Assembly: GCF_024868665.1 (NCBI RefSeq)
Contig: NC_079905.1
Coordinates: forward strand, 6,612,879 to 6,676,878
From: Triplophysa rosa
Lineage: Eukaryota; Chordata; Actinopteri; Cypriniformes; Nemacheilidae
Length of the DNA: 64,000 nt
Direction of reading: 5' to 3'
Of this stretch, positions 27,101 to 39,627 are shown in pieces. Below the pieces are notes generated by a model. It did no database searches. It saw only the letters and a program-made list of their open reading frames with translations, and was not told where the DNA came from. The translations under genes were made by a program, and so were the position numbers. Numbering within the stretch: position 1 is the first letter of the stretch; the number at the start of each line of letters is the position of its first letter.

Positions 27101-28660
27101 AAGTATAATACTTAAATAAACCCTCTTGATATGTGGATAGATGTCCTTAGGTATCCAACTCAGAGTTCAAGAAATATAACTCTGGTTTAACATATGGTTT
27201 AAACAATGATAAAGAAAAAAAAGGTATAGTTTGTATACAGACGATATATGTATAAATACTGTATACAGACAACAAATCTCTTGTTCTCGGTTTGCCTGGT
27301 TTCTTGACAGACATGATTGGATTGACAGCTCAAAGTCATTGCACTGGTCAGACAAAGACGCATGTTTTATTAAAGTTATATCCTTTGTCTCTCACCTTTG
27401 ACCCTGAACCTCTGACTTTCCTCAAGCCTGAAGGCAAAGCACCAGAGAGGACAGCTGTCCCCACAGACTGTGCTTCCAACCTCAATGTTCTTCTCTTAAA
27501 ACGATTTTAAAGAGCTTCTTAATCATTTTTTTCTATGGGCGAATAAGCCGATAAAACAATGTGTTTATGTAAGCAGATCAGTGACTGCAGATTAATTCAT
27601 TTGTGATGTATTTGCTATCAAAGCTTTACACTTTACTATTCAATAACTCTGTATGGAGGAGAGAGAGAGACAAAGAAAAAGGGCAAGCGTCCAAGTGTAA
27701 CAACAACTGCAAAATTGATTGTGCACATAATTGTCTTCGTTAAGCACAAAAGACGGCATTCTACCGTAGCACCACAGCATTTTCCTTATCACAATACAGC
27801 CTCATTCATCAACATCAAAAGCATATTATCACTGTTGTCATTGTCATGAATGCAGTTTGCCTTAGTAGTAAGTGAGGATTGTGTTCTTTACTATGAAAAT
27901 GAATGGTAGTTTACGGTAAAATATTTTAAGACAGGTGTTGGAATGACTGGATGCAAGATATCTGACAAAACCGTTATGACTCAAGGAAGCACACACTAAA
28001 CCATTTTCTATTCCTCCCAATCCTCCTTTTCAGCGTTAACCCTTTCATCTAAGTGGCTTGAACACACTGTCAACATTTTCCCACCTCTGGCAAAACTAAT
28101 GCATTTCATGTCATTCCTGAATCGATCTAAAGTAGGCCTATTCCATTTCCTCTACAGTTCGATGTTTTTTGTTACATTTATTTTGTTGAACTCGGAAAAG
28201 ACCCATCATTGAGTATGCATAGTGTTTTGGGGGACTGCATTTTTGTTGAAGCAATGATGTAAACTAGACATTTCTGAAGAAATTGTTGGAATATACCAGT
28301 GTACTTTGCTTCAAGTCAAAATGTCTGATTGAAGTACAGAACAGCATACAATAAGTAAAAAGATAAAGATTTGTTCATGTCTCGAGATCTGAACAGCTAG
28401 TGGACACAAAGTCCTCTCAGGTCAAAAATGACAAGCTCAAATAAAGATTGTTATAGTTTCTCATCACACAACCCTTGTGTTCAGCGCAAAATAGCGTCCC
28501 CACAACCTCCCACACATTTAAATGAGCACCAAACAAGAATTGTGTGCGTTGTAAAGCGGTGATGACAGAGGATTTAATCCATGACGCGGGCTCGCGCGCA
28601 TCAAAAAGAGTCGCGCTCACTGACGCGTGGGCTCCGCTCTTCACGGCACGAGCGTGCAGG

Positions 28661-28667
28661 TATAAAA
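28661..28667 (+). promoter_or_regulatory. npy: npy TATA box
   Basis: TATAAAA sits in a GC-rich stretch about 380 bp before the npy start codon. Mammalian NPY also has a TATA promoter and a non-coding first exon. The 5' UTR exon probably begins near 28690 and ends near 28757; its donor (GGTTTAC) is weak, so that end is uncertain. Confidence 0.7.
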
Positions 28668-29042
28668 CCAGACGGCGCACGAGTCGAAACCCAGAAAATC
28701 GAAGACGACACCCCTCGAGCAAGAAGTGCCATCAAGACCTCATTCAAGGCAATGTAGGTTTACCATTTATATCAAGCTATTATTATTTAGATCAAACTTT
28801 TGGACGTTTTGACACAGCAGTCTGGATAAAGTTTGGGATTTTTCTTATAGGAAGCTAGACAGTACTTTATTTGCTCTATACATAACTATAACATGACGTT
28901 TTAATTACTAAAAAGTGTTAAAAAAATATATATAGAAACGCAAACGTCTTTAACTCGTGTTGAGGTTTGTCATTATTTAGTTTGAAGGTACGTTTGTTTC
29001 AGATGACGTGCTATCACAAACACTTTTGGTTTGTTTTATCAG

Positions 29043-30110
29043 ATGCATGCTAACATGAAATTGTGGATCGGATGGGCAGCGTGCGCCTTCCTCCTGTTCG
29101 TCTGCTTGGGAACACTCACGGAAGCGTATCCAGCAAAACCCGACAACCCGGGAGAGGACGCACCTGCGGAAGAGCTAGCCAAATATTACTCTGCATTAAG
29201 ACACTACATCAACCTTATCACAAGGCAGAGGTGAGAGCCTTACTATTTACCATATAGAAGATGTTCATCAAAATCATCTCAAAACAACTTTTTATTTATA
29301 AAAAAGAAATTTAGCTTTAAATCTATTTCTGCAAACCTTTGGAATTGTGACGCATTTCCCCACAAAATATTATTTTTCTTTACAAAAGCAAGGTATTAAT
29401 CCACAGATAACCCCGCTGATTCTCTAATGAACTGCGTCCCGCAGCGCTGTAAATGTATTTCTTTGTTGCGTTTAAACAGTGGGCAACGGTTTTGTAATTA
29501 TAACATTTCTTTGGAGTATGCATTTTAGCTATTGACGTGGCAAAAATACACAATTCCTTTTAAAAGTCTAATTTCTGAGGCAAGTGTAAGCCTAAATATC
29601 TCACTAAGACTTTTTCCTAAAGAATGGTTATAAATGCAATGCAGTTTTTATTTCATAGACATACCTAAAGAAAATGCTCTGACAGGAAATTTTCTGAAAA
29701 AAATAATAATATATATATATATATATATCACAAGCGAGCTTACAATTCTTCTTCAAAATGTAATCTTGTCTTTTGTCACAGGTATGGCAAAAGGTCCAGC
29801 TCTGACACCCTAATTTCAGACCTTCTGCTTGGTGAAACAGAGTCCCACCCTCATTCAAGGTAAATTTTTAACAAATGTGTTCAGACAGCTCAGTCCCCCC
29901 ATTTGTACTTCTTCTTTCACTATGATATTGTAACGATCACTCATCGCGTTCCACTCTCCTTAAAGTAAACAATATTACCAAATTTAGCAAATGATTAGGT
30001 AATGACCACCTTTCACCCATGGAAAGCCACTATATAGATCCAATTTTGTTCCACGATGAACATTTATGTCCTTTTTTATCCACAGATATGAGGACCATTT
30101 GGTGTGGTGA
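29043..30110 (+). CDS. npy: Pro-neuropeptide Y
   Basis: Precursor of neuropeptide Y, a secreted peptide acting on G-protein-coupled Y receptors in brain and sympathetic nerves. Coding exons: 29043-29230, 29782-29859, 30086-30110 (291 nt, 96 aa), with GT/AG borders and phases matching. Residues 1-28 form the signal peptide (hydrophobic core [16 protein letters not shown]). Residues 29-64 are mature NPY, beginning [20 protein letters not shown] and ending [12 protein letters not shown]. Then GKR (65-67) supplies the amidation glycine and dibasic cleavage site, and residues 68-96 are the CPON flanking peptide ending YEDHLVW. The splice after TRQR is the conserved NPY-family position. The start follows an acceptor directly; a second ATG (MKLW) is four codons later. 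Mature residue 3 is Ala, whereas zebrafish as I recall has Thr. Confidence 0.97.
29709..29728. repeat. (AT)n microsatellite in npy intron
   Basis: Ten alternating AT units between npy coding exons 1 and 2. Confidence 0.9.
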
Positions 30111-30529
30111 GCTCTAATATTGTGTTTACCTAATAACATCCATGTGTCATCCTGTAACTTTTTGATGCACGGTAACCAGATCTCATCAAATTGAAATTCT
30201 CTGCAACATCAAGATGAACAACATCCTGTGAAAGACCACAGCCACCATCAGGAGAAAACATAGAGGACCATTCAAATAACTGTTACACATCAAATCACTG
30301 AACAGGAGAAATGTCTGTACGCAAGTACCTGTCTGTGTGAAATGTTCCAACCTATGTAGTTCTGTTAAAAACAGTCTTGTTGAAATGTGTGCTCTCTCTA
30401 GACTCATCAAAGATCGATCAGCCGTCAAACAGAGTGTACAAAAACTGTGTATGCCTATTGTGTCCATTGTATGCCCGCACCACCAAATATCAAAAGAGAA
30501 CATTACTGTCTGTACAGTATAACAGTGAT

Positions 30530-30535
30530 AATAAA
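30530..30535 (+). terminator. npy: npy polyadenylation signal
   Basis: AATAAA about 420 nt after the npy stop codon, consistent with the usual short NPY 3' UTR. Confidence 0.7.
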
Positions 30536-30559
30536 ATTCACTATTTGAAAGAGTTCTCT

Positions 30560-33500
30560 TTTGTTCTCTCTATAAAGACGTGTCAGTCATATTTAAGACT
30601 ATGCTAATGTAATGGAAAACAAAAGGAAAGTTGGTACAAGAGAAAAGGGAACTATGATGAAAATCTTTAATGCTTTAAAAACGCCCACTGTTTTAATGTT
30701 GCTAGATTGCTCTGTTTTAATTGCCTCATTGTTCTTGACAAATAATCATATTTGAACAGTACATATTGCTTTTTGAAATTGTTCAGTTTTGTAGTGCAAA
30801 TGAGGAAATTAACCTACTGTATATACTCAAATACTGATTTTACTCGTTTGTTCAGATGGTCAAATTTGACCGAACAGTTTTAGAAATACTAGTCCATAAT
30901 CACCAATTCTATTTTCAATTCCATTGGAAATGACTGAAAACTAAAAAAAAACATTTTGCACGCCAAAGCTTATTACAGCAAAACTGATCAGGAGCTATCC
31001 TTGTCAGATCCATGTTTTTGGATATTAGTACGATAGATAGACATATAAATATTACTAAACTTAAAGGCGTAAAAACTTGGCATTCATGGTACAGAATTTA
31101 TGATGTCAAGATTAAAAATGTATGCTGTGATGATCCACTTCATATGCTAATTATTGTTTTTCATGGATTCAGTGGTTTATAGCCTTACTTTCCAACATGT
31201 GAAGCTTTCTAACAAGCTTAAAAATCCAATATAAGGTTTCTATAAAGAAAGCCCTAATCAACCTGTAGGGATGGTGGAAGATTAATCCTCTGCAGACCAG
31301 CTACATACTAAATAATCAGTTCTAATCATTAACAAATCAGAACATGGGAGAGAACTGTCATGCTTCTGCCTCATCATGTCATGTCTTTCTTGGTCTAGTG
31401 GCAGGATCATGACAGAGCCTCATGTTTTGTGTGGAGAGAGGCATGTTATTGTTGGTTCTGACATAACATGCGCTCTCTCTCCTGTCTCATCTTTGGCCCC
31501 GCCCCTCTCGTTTCCTACTTTAGCTTTCCATCAGTGTTTCATTCCCCACACCTGCCTAGTGTTAATTTACTCTTTGTTAGTTCCCCTATTTAATGCCCCT
31601 GCGTCTGCTGTCCTGTGCTAGTTCGTTTTGCTTTGCGTTGATATGTTTGCCTTGCCAAGTCGTATGACTATTTATCTGGTCAAGTGGATCTTACCTTGTG
31701 GATTATACTGTGTCTTGATATTTTGTTTACCCAGTCCTGTCTATATTGTGAGTTGTAGTTTTGACACTGTCCTTATGTTTTTGCCCCCTCGTGGGAAGTC
31801 TTTGTTTCTAATTTATATATTTAGTTAAGTTCCTGTTTAACTCCCCCCTCGTGGGTTTTTATTTGAGTGTTATAACAAAGCTTTAGTTTTGTTTCGCACA
31901 CCGCTGCCTGCGCCTGGGTTCTCTTCCCTGAACTGACTGTGATAAGAACAATACTGTCATACTGTCATAGCATGTGAATTTTGAGTGTGCGTATAAATTC
32001 TTCATTAACTTCTATATATGCCATACATTTAAGTACTGAAATGAAAACCACACCACACAATTCAATGCACTTAACTTGACTATGTTGCTTTCTACTGAAA
32101 GACTTGAAAATACAATTTCTTGTGGTGCTATCAGCTAATAGTCAGTACTCACTTTTAAATGTTTATTTTTGCCTGTTGTGTACTGTTTCACATAACATGA
32201 AATAATAATAGTATGTATGCAGTGTGCTATTTAAAAAGGCTATGTTCAAAATACTTCAGTGGTTTTTACAGAAAAGTGTGCAAGTGGACTGCACTGTGGT
32301 AAAGTGCTCAATAATGTAGGGTAAATTAGTAAAGGCTTTCTGTGTATTTTGTATCTAAAAAACGTTATCATACTATTCACAGTATATAGTACATACTGCT
32401 GTGCAAGTTGTAGTGTTTTTTTCAGTGTCTTCTGTCTAATATTGATATAATATGTAATGTGATATTTGTCTCCAAACATTAAAAGTTAGTCTTGGCTCAT
32501 TTATTTAATCATTTTCTAATAAATCCTAGACATTTCTGGTACACTTTGGTTTCACAAATTCTTCAAATGCCAGGGAACAGACGATACTATACCCTAAAAA
32601 CATGTTGGTTTAAACTGTGTTCCAACAGAAGGCATGATTGCGTCCATAAGTTTACCCATAATGACAATAGTCTGTTCATTAGGGACTACATTAATAAAAG
32701 GTTCCTTACCTATAGGCTATAATTGCACATGGGTCACTATATACAGTGTAAACATTATTTTTATAGAGTAAAAAGAAATCATAGAACATTAAACTATGCA
32801 TAAAATGGTTAACATTTCACTGAATTTAAAGTAAAAGTATATATAAAAATGTAGTATTAGTAGTCAAATAAACAAAGACTTAAATTAATAGTTAACTATA
32901 CTACGTTACATTTATTTTAGACTACTGCAGTTATGTCCTGGCTCCAGATCATGCGCATGTCCCACTATCCCAGCAGACATGTATAAATTGCGCCCTCTTG
33001 TGTTACTACGAGAATTTTGTCTATTATCTTGCCCCACCGTGTGTTCTGGCTTCTCAGTATTACACATCGCCAGCATGTTTATATTCGTAGATCCTATACT
33101 ATATAATCAAAACTAAAGAACAAACCCTATTACAACTGCAGCAAGTAAATAAAAAAGGCATAAAAAGCCACGTAACTCACAAGGCAGCACAGAACACGCC
33201 CCTTTTTCTTAAAACTGGATATATTTTAATACCGACAGATGCCACTGCTAACTTTGCCTGTTAAATAAAATGCAAATAGCGCGGGAAGGGATTCGCCAGG
33301 GCTCGGTTTTCATGTGCAAGCGAAAGGTTTTCTGTTACTGACTATTAATTGACATCATAATGTGTTAATCTCAGATGTAAACACAACGCAATAACAGAGC
33401 TTTACCTGCATTTACATTTGCTAAAACACAACGTATTCGTAACCCCTCAGGGCTAATCTCCCGCGAGGAGAAAAAGCCATGAATTCATATCGCGTTCTGA

Positions 33501-33580
33501 TTGGCCCGCTCACCCAGTCGTCACTTGAAAGGTGGGGCTTAGTGTTTGATTGGCATTGTGTGTGTCCGAATAGTTAGCCA
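30560..33580. other. Intergenic DNA between npy and pals2
   Basis: No coding sequence was recognised. A candidate solo LTR occupies 31356-31944; the remainder is AT-rich and featureless to me until the GC-richer pals2 promoter near 33.2-33.6 kb. Confidence 0.5.
31356..31944 (+). mobile_element. Candidate solo LTR or LTR-like repeat
   Basis: It begins TGTCATGCTTCTGCC and ends near CTGCGCCTGGGTTCTCTTCC ... CTGTGATA. The 5-bp direct repeat AGAAC lies on each side (31351-31355 and 31945-31949), as expected for LTR integration. It contains a TATA-like TATTTAA and pyrimidine-rich blocks but no coding domain. The 3' end is not a clean CA, so the boundary may have mutated. Family unknown. Confidence 0.45.
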
Positions 33581-33589
33581 CGGGACCCA

Positions 33590-33661
33590 CGACAACCAAA
33601 AGCTTTTGAATATCTGACCGGGACGTTTACTGAAGACTCGGAATAACGTTTCAAATAGAAG
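33590..33661 (+). other. pals2: pals2 5' UTR exon 1
   Basis: A GC-richer segment ends TTTCAAATAGAAG|GTGAGTGC, a strong donor at 33661/33662, and follows a CpG-containing promoter-like stretch. It lies in the right place and orientation to be the first non-coding exon of pals2. The 5' limit is approximate. Confidence 0.55.
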
Positions 33662-34887
33662 GTGAGTGCAAAGATCCTTTTACTTGCGATGTGTCGACCA
33701 AGGAAAGTTAAACTTCATTGAAAAGTAACATTACCATGTGCGGGAAGAGACACTTCTGAAATGACTTTGCCATCGAAGTCCAGCCCCCTCGAGCTGTCCT
33801 TTTATAGCGTGTGTGAATTGTGTTTTATGTGCACGCGCAATGTGGGTGTCTGGATGGTACCAGGTTCGACTGATGAATGATCTTTCCTATGGGTCTCGGT
33901 TTTTATCTACCTTGTCCTGTTATGGTTCAGGTGAAACATGTTATCAACGCGCTTTGAATAAATAACAAAAATGGCCGCGCGTGTGAAATAATCTACAACA
34001 AAAATGTTTGTAAATATAAAGTATTTTAGCCAGTAATAGATTTAGTTCTCTTCGCCTGGGTGACGTAGATCTGTTTCATTCATTGATTAAACGTCCCGCG
34101 CCGTTTTGACGGAGCTGAGCTCCAGAAGTCGTACGTCCTTTGGGAACGAGCACAAGGTTTTAAAAGGTAATGTCATGTAACATAATGAAATAGTTGTTTA
34201 AAAAAATATGCAAGTGGCTTTTCAGCTTTGTGCATTTTTAAAATCTCTAAATTTTAAAGATTTTTTTATTTATTTAATACCTATTAATGTATTAATGTGG
34301 CACCGATCAATGTCTTCGCGCATATACACTTTTCGGCCTCCAGATGATTTGGTGTCTTATACAGCCAAAAATTGCTTATTCAACAATGAATATATTTTAT
34401 GTAGCTCACGTTTACGCAGTGTCCACCCAATCGCACCCTGGACACGCCTGTGTAAACGTTTCCTGGGGCTGTGACCGGGGAATCCCTCAACGTCATTACC
34501 GAGGAGACCTCCATAAGGGCGGGGCCTCAGTTACCTGCCAATGACAGAATGCTTACAGAAAGACGTCTTGAATCTCCATATGAAACATTTGTGAACGTGA
34601 TGGAACTGTAACCCCGCCCTCTGCTCAGTGGTAGTCGACATCATATAATATCATACAAGCAATAGCTATTGTATGATAGCAATGTATTGTGCGTGTCTGT
34701 TTGTCTATCTGTCTCTTTAATATAATGGACTTTAAAGCGGCCCTAACACACACGGTTTCTGCTAATCTCATATTAATCTTGAGTACCTATAGAATAGTAT
34801 TGCATAGTTCGTATCTTCGAAGAGTATTTAGTTTGATCACATTTATAAAAGAGAGATACAGCTGTACGATTATTTCCGAAATCATAG

Positions 34888-34920
34888 GGCGGGGGGGGGG
34901 TTGGGGTGGTGTAGGGGTAG
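34888..34920 (+). repeat. G-rich tract
   Basis: GGGCGGGGGGGGGG is followed by TTGGGGTGGTGTAGGGG. Several G runs on one strand could form a G-quadruplex. Located in pals2 intron 1. Confidence 0.6.
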
Positions 34921-34929
34921 GCTGAACTA

Positions 34930-35240
34930 AAGCACGTGCGCATCCATTGCCAACAAAACACAGACATCAGTTTCACTCACCGCATGCGGTTCATGTCCGG
35001 CATCTTTTAGCACTGGGACGGCTCCATATATCAGTTTCAAACGATCTCCAAATCCAGCGTTATATCCACCGTTTATATAACATTCATCACCCAAATGCAG
35101 TGAACAAACAAACACCTGAACTTCGCGAACGTATGCTCTCTCTCTCTCCTGCACACAAGTGAAAGTGACGTCTGCGCATGCTCCTTCTCCTGCTCCCCTT
35201 GCTGCAGCGTGCTTTTCTGGGAGAATTGTCCAATAAGGGA
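34930..35240 (-). other. Unrecognised open frame, probably repeat-derived
   Basis: An open minus-strand frame of about 100 codons includes SLHLGDECYINGGYNAGFGD and KLIYGAVPVLKDAGHE. I do not recognise a protein family. It lies within a pals2 intron and abuts a hAT-like miniature element. CpG-rich base use differs from the surrounding intron. It may be an old transposon or the 5' part of a dispersed repeat; no splice context or start supports an independent gene. Confidence 0.3.
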
Positions 35241-35241
35241 C

Positions 35242-35957
35242 TTGGGCTGTCACGATTATGAAATTTGATTGACGACTAATTGTCTAATAAATCATTGCGA
35301 TTTATGACGATTAATTGTCTGTTTTAGGGCTTTGACGATTATGACGATTAATTGTCTGTTTTTGAGCTTTGACATTTAATTCTCATACATTTTTGATTCA
35401 GCGATTGAAATGACCATATTGTTCTGAATGCAAGACTATGTTTTTTTTCTTGGAAATACATCGGAAAAAATTGGGTCGTCATATATTTAAGGTTTAGGCT
35501 TTTACCTGTCAATAATACAACCGCCAAATACTTGTAAATTAAGTAAATTGATCAGGTGTGAATTGAAGCCATTAAAATGCTATCAGTCATAGAAAAGCTT
35601 CTAGTCTGTTTTTTTCTCACTTGCAAGACTACAATAAAATTTTACTTGTGTGTTAATGAAATTTTGGTAGACTGGTTTTCACACTGAGATTTGCTTAAAT
35701 AATATTAAATTGTACTGCAGGTAATTTGTATATGTTTTAGTTTTTTTTTTTAAGTGATTGTGTTGTGGTGGTATATTTTACAAGTATTACCATGCTTTAG
35801 TAACAATATATACACTAAAATATGCAATATGCAGATACACTACAGCTCCCCCTAGTGTCTTCTAAAGAGATGTGGAATAATTGCGATGATCTGAAACCAT
35901 CGCGATGAGGTCAAACAATCGCGATGAGACGATTATTTAATAATCGTGATAGCCCTA
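35242..35957. mobile_element. hAT-like non-autonomous element with 8-bp target duplication
   Basis: Ends TTGGGCTGTCACGATTAT and ATAATCGTGATAGCCCTA are inverted repeats. The 8-bp sequence TAAGGGAC flanks both sides (35234-35241 and 35958-35965). Near the left end a unit containing TGACGATTAATTGTCTGTTTT is repeated. No transposase remains. The 8-bp duplication is the hallmark of hAT elements. Confidence 0.8.
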
Positions 35958-36524
35958 TAAGGGACTAAGAAAAATAGTTACGAAACAGTTTTATATGTTC
36001 GAAAAAAACTTTCCGAAACCTGTACGATCGCTGGGGGAGTGTATCGAGCACAGAAATACTACGTAATACGCCCAACTCTTTTTGACAAGTTGACCATGTT
36101 AAGCACGAGAAGACATCACGTTTAACATTGTAAAGAAGTCAGAATGCATGACACACCGTTGAATCCCCCCTTTAAAATTACAGTGACGTAGAGAATGATT
36201 GTTTTGTTGCTTTTTGTTGTTGTTGCAACACTTGTTATTCCAATTGTGACCTAAATATTCTTGTTTATGTGTGGTGTAGTGTTGAAACCATACAAAGACC
36301 TATTTAAGTCCATCTTAATTCAACATGTATGTTTGGCATCTATTTTTATCTGTCATGTAATATGCATCGGGCAAACACGGCGATCTTGGATGCTGAAATG
36401 AAAGTCCCTGAAGCTTGCTTTCCTTGTGACCATGTCATATACTGTATTTGATATTTTTTTTCAATTTAACTAGTACATTAGTAAATGTGTATAGGGCTTT
36501 AGGCCCTGTTTGACAAACTCAATA

Positions 36525-36820
36525 GGTTTTACGCACCCTCCTCTAGACATTTCAACTTGTATGACTTGCTTTCTTCTGTAGAACACAAAATATATTTTGT
36601 AGAATGTTGGTTACCAAACAACGGCTGTATCCACTGGCTTCTATTGTGTGGACACAAAACCGATGCAGGTCAATGGGTACCCCCGTAGTACAGTTACCAA
36701 CATTCTTCAAAATACCTTCTTTTGTGTTCCGCAGAAGTAAGTAAGTCATACAGGTTTGAAATGATAAGAGGGTGCGTAAATGATGACATAATTTACATTT
36801 TTGGGAGAACTATCCCTTTA
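36525..36820. mobile_element. TTAA miniature element, 5'-truncated copy
   Basis: The right end reads TTTTTGGGAGAACTATCCCTTTAAA; the interior has ACTTGCTTTCTTCTGTAGAACAC and AATACCTTCTTTTGTGTTCC shared with the other copies. The left terminus is missing. In pals2 intron 1. Confidence 0.75.
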
Positions 36821-37019
36821 AAAGTAACAGAAACACAAGGATGATTTTGCTTAACACAACAACCCGGTTCAACTACCTCCTGACCTCAGTTGACCCTTTA
36901 CACAATGACCTCACTGTCTCCGGACGTGGGTAGCAGTGACAGTCTCCGTCCTGACCCAAGAAGAGAACCGACAAGTGTGTGTGCGTGATCAATATTAAAA
37001 CGCCTCTCTCTCTCAACAG

Positions 37020-37097
37020 AGTTTGACGCTCGGCTGGTGCAGTGGATGAGAAGAGCGTAGCAGCACGGGCAGGGAACAGGAACGGCATCAGCCACGA
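37020..37097 (+). other. pals2: Possible pals2 5' UTR exon
   Basis: A pyrimidine-rich acceptor (CTCTCTCTCAACAG) precedes 78 nt ending CAGCCACGA|GTGAGTCA, a strong donor. A second candidate exon follows at 37238-37271 (TTCACAG acceptor, GGTAGTG donor). Neither has long coding capacity, so they would be alternative 5' UTR exons. Inferred from splice motifs only. Confidence 0.35.
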
Positions 37098-37784
37098 GTG
37101 AGTCATATAGGTGCACATACATGTCTGTGTGGGTGAATTAAAATTAATTTGTGTGTCGTGTTTCTAATCATGTCCTGATGTTACATGGTCATTATCTTAC
37201 ATCAACAGTATTAGTGAATGTGACATTGTCTTCACAGCTGGAGTTTCATTGGCCAGCAGCCATGATCACAGGTAGTGATGGTGAAGCAGGAGAGAGAACT
37301 GAGTGCTTATCTGGCTTGTAAAGTTATGAAAGTATATTAACTATTTATCTTTGTGGGAGATTTAGTAGCACAGCACAGTAGATCTTGAGCTTTGTGGTTT
37401 TGGATTTTCATATTATATTTCATATGATCTATCTGAATTTACAAAATCACAAGATGAAAAGGTCACATGTTTTATTTTTATAGCGGTTGGATCATGAATC
37501 TCAACCCACAGCCTTTACTGTGGTAAGCCCACTGCTGTTAAGAGTTCAATGGAATTGGCGCCGATACTTAAAGTGCTGTATTGTGTACACAGCTGTGCAA
37601 CTGTTGTAGACCACTTTGAACTTAAAAATACTTAAAAATGAGACCATTCTTGGTCAGATGACTTCTCACAGTCTTTCTCCTCCTTAGATATAAGCTTACT
37701 AAATTATTTATTCATTTTCTTCAGTTGGCACTGAACTAATTCTAACACTGAGCGAAAGTTTACCAATCAACTTTTGCTGGGAAA

Positions 37785-38227
37785 TTAAAGGGATAGTGCA
37801 CCCAAAAATTCTGTCATAAATTACTCACTCTCTAGTTGTTCTAAACCTGTATAAATGTATTTGTTTGGTTAGACACAGAAATAGATATTTGAATGAATGC
37901 TTGTAACCAAACAGTTCTTGGCCACCATTGACTGCCATAGTTGGAAAAATGACAATGGCAATCAAAAGTGCCCCAGAACTGTTTGCTTTCCTACATTCTT
38001 CAAAATATCTTCTTTTGTGTTCAACAGAACAAACAAAAAATAAATAAAGTAATTTTTCCTACTATGGTAGTCAATGGGGTCCAAAAACTGTTTGGTTACA
38101 AGCATATTTCCAAATATCTTTCTGTGTGCTCATCAGAACAAAGACGTTTATACAGATTTGGAACAACACGAAGGTGAGTAAATGATGACAGGATCAGAAT
38201 GTATTTTTGGGTGAACTATGCCTTTAA
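37785..38227. mobile_element. TTAA-flanked miniature element, longer form
   Basis: Left end ATTAAAGGGATAGTGCACCC, right end TGGGTGAACTATGCCTTTAAA. It closely resembles the 15702-16116 copy (for example CAGAACTGTTTGCTTTCC and GTTTGGTTACAAGCAT), so these two form one subfamily. In pals2 intron 1. Confidence 0.85.
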
Positions 38228-39350
38228 ATCCTTTATGGGTTTGATTTGGCCGGCATCTATGAATTACAATTTGTGGGAGCAAAATCATATCATAACAACC
38301 AAAGGTACATTCTCATTCTGCTGTAGACTTTGCCTATGTATATTATTTAAACTTGATGCTAGAGCCTCTGAGCGAATACATTTGCATTTGTGCATTCGCC
38401 GGACACTTTTATTCCTAAATGTCTTACTGAATTCTTACCACATATTCAAGGTATATTTTTTTAAATCGGTGTATGTGTGTTTTCTGGGAAGCGTCGTCTT
38501 AGCAAGCTCTACCAACTGAGAATTAGATGTTTTCAGCAGCAACAACATTAACGTTATGTGGCCCAATCTTAACTTTCGGTAGAATCAATAACTGTTGAAT
38601 AGTTTTAATGTAATTTAATACAGTTAATATACAATAAATTACTATACATTAATATTAATCTAAATTAAATCTAAAATAAATTATTATAACCAAACACAGA
38701 CTGGAAGTTAACTTTGGGCCAGGCGTGTGCGTCCAATGAAACCGTCTATAGAAACACTCAAAGCACTGATACCTAGAAAGGTGTTTTTTTCAGCAACTTC
38801 AGATTGTACCTAAAGGCAAATTACGCTTTGCAAATTAATGTCAATGTGTATACCGATTCACTTCTTTGGAATTGTTATTGTTTGGAAAACTGAATAACAT
38901 GTACAGAATTAACAAAACTTCTAACAACTAAAGCTAAATCTTCAGTTTCTAAACTCACTACATCAGGCTTTCAAATATCCTGTTTATTCATTTGGAATAA
39001 ATGAAACATTTAAAATGGACATACAGTAAACACCCACAGATGCTTTTTATCCGGTCTTTTTTTTTACTCGTTTTCCCACTTGCCCATCATTTACACATGT
39101 GGATGTTTGGACGTGCCATTTCAGCCATGGCCCAACAAGATCATAATGGATTGTGTAATCCACTGTGGTCGCATTGAGATTAAAACCAGGCTCAGATTTA
39201 CAGAAGGCAAAGCCCCGAGGGAGGGGAGAGAGGGGCTGTGGGGGTTGGGGCAGATGGATTAGGGACAGATCCCATCCCGGTATAGTGACTGTTACTGCTG
39301 GATGCCTTTACAAACTGACCCGAGATCAGACTATGCTACTGTATTGTTCA

Positions 39351-39627
39351 TTTAAGATGGAAATACAAATTCTGTCATTTATTTATCCTCACGTCGTTCA
39401 AAAACTGTATATGACTCTTCTTATTTCCCTAAATATTTTCTTTTGTGTTTTGAATGTTTCAGTGGTTTGTGTCCATACAATGGAAGTCAATTGGGGCCAA
39501 TGTTGTTTGGTTACCAAAATATGTTCTTTTGTGTACCGCAAAAGAAAGAAAGTCATCCAGGTTTTGAAAGACATGAGGATGAGTAAATGATGAAGAATTT
39601 TCATTTATGGATCAAACAATCCCTTTC
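39351..39627. mobile_element. TTAA miniature element, eroded copy
   Basis: It retains AAATTCTGTCATTTATTTATCCTCACG, ATGTTGTTTGGTTACCAAA and TTTATGGATCAAACAATCCCTTTC, the body and decayed right end of the family. In pals2 intron 1. Confidence 0.7.

Larger units (their letters stand above)
22236..28600. other. Intergenic DNA between fam221a and npy
   Basis: 6.4 kb without a convincing gene. In human, STK31 lies between FAM221A and NPY. No kinase or Tudor-like exon could be recognised here on either strand. It holds a tRNA-derived SINE, a TTAA miniature element and a short GT run near 24.9 kb; the rest shows nothing I can name. Confidence 0.5.
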
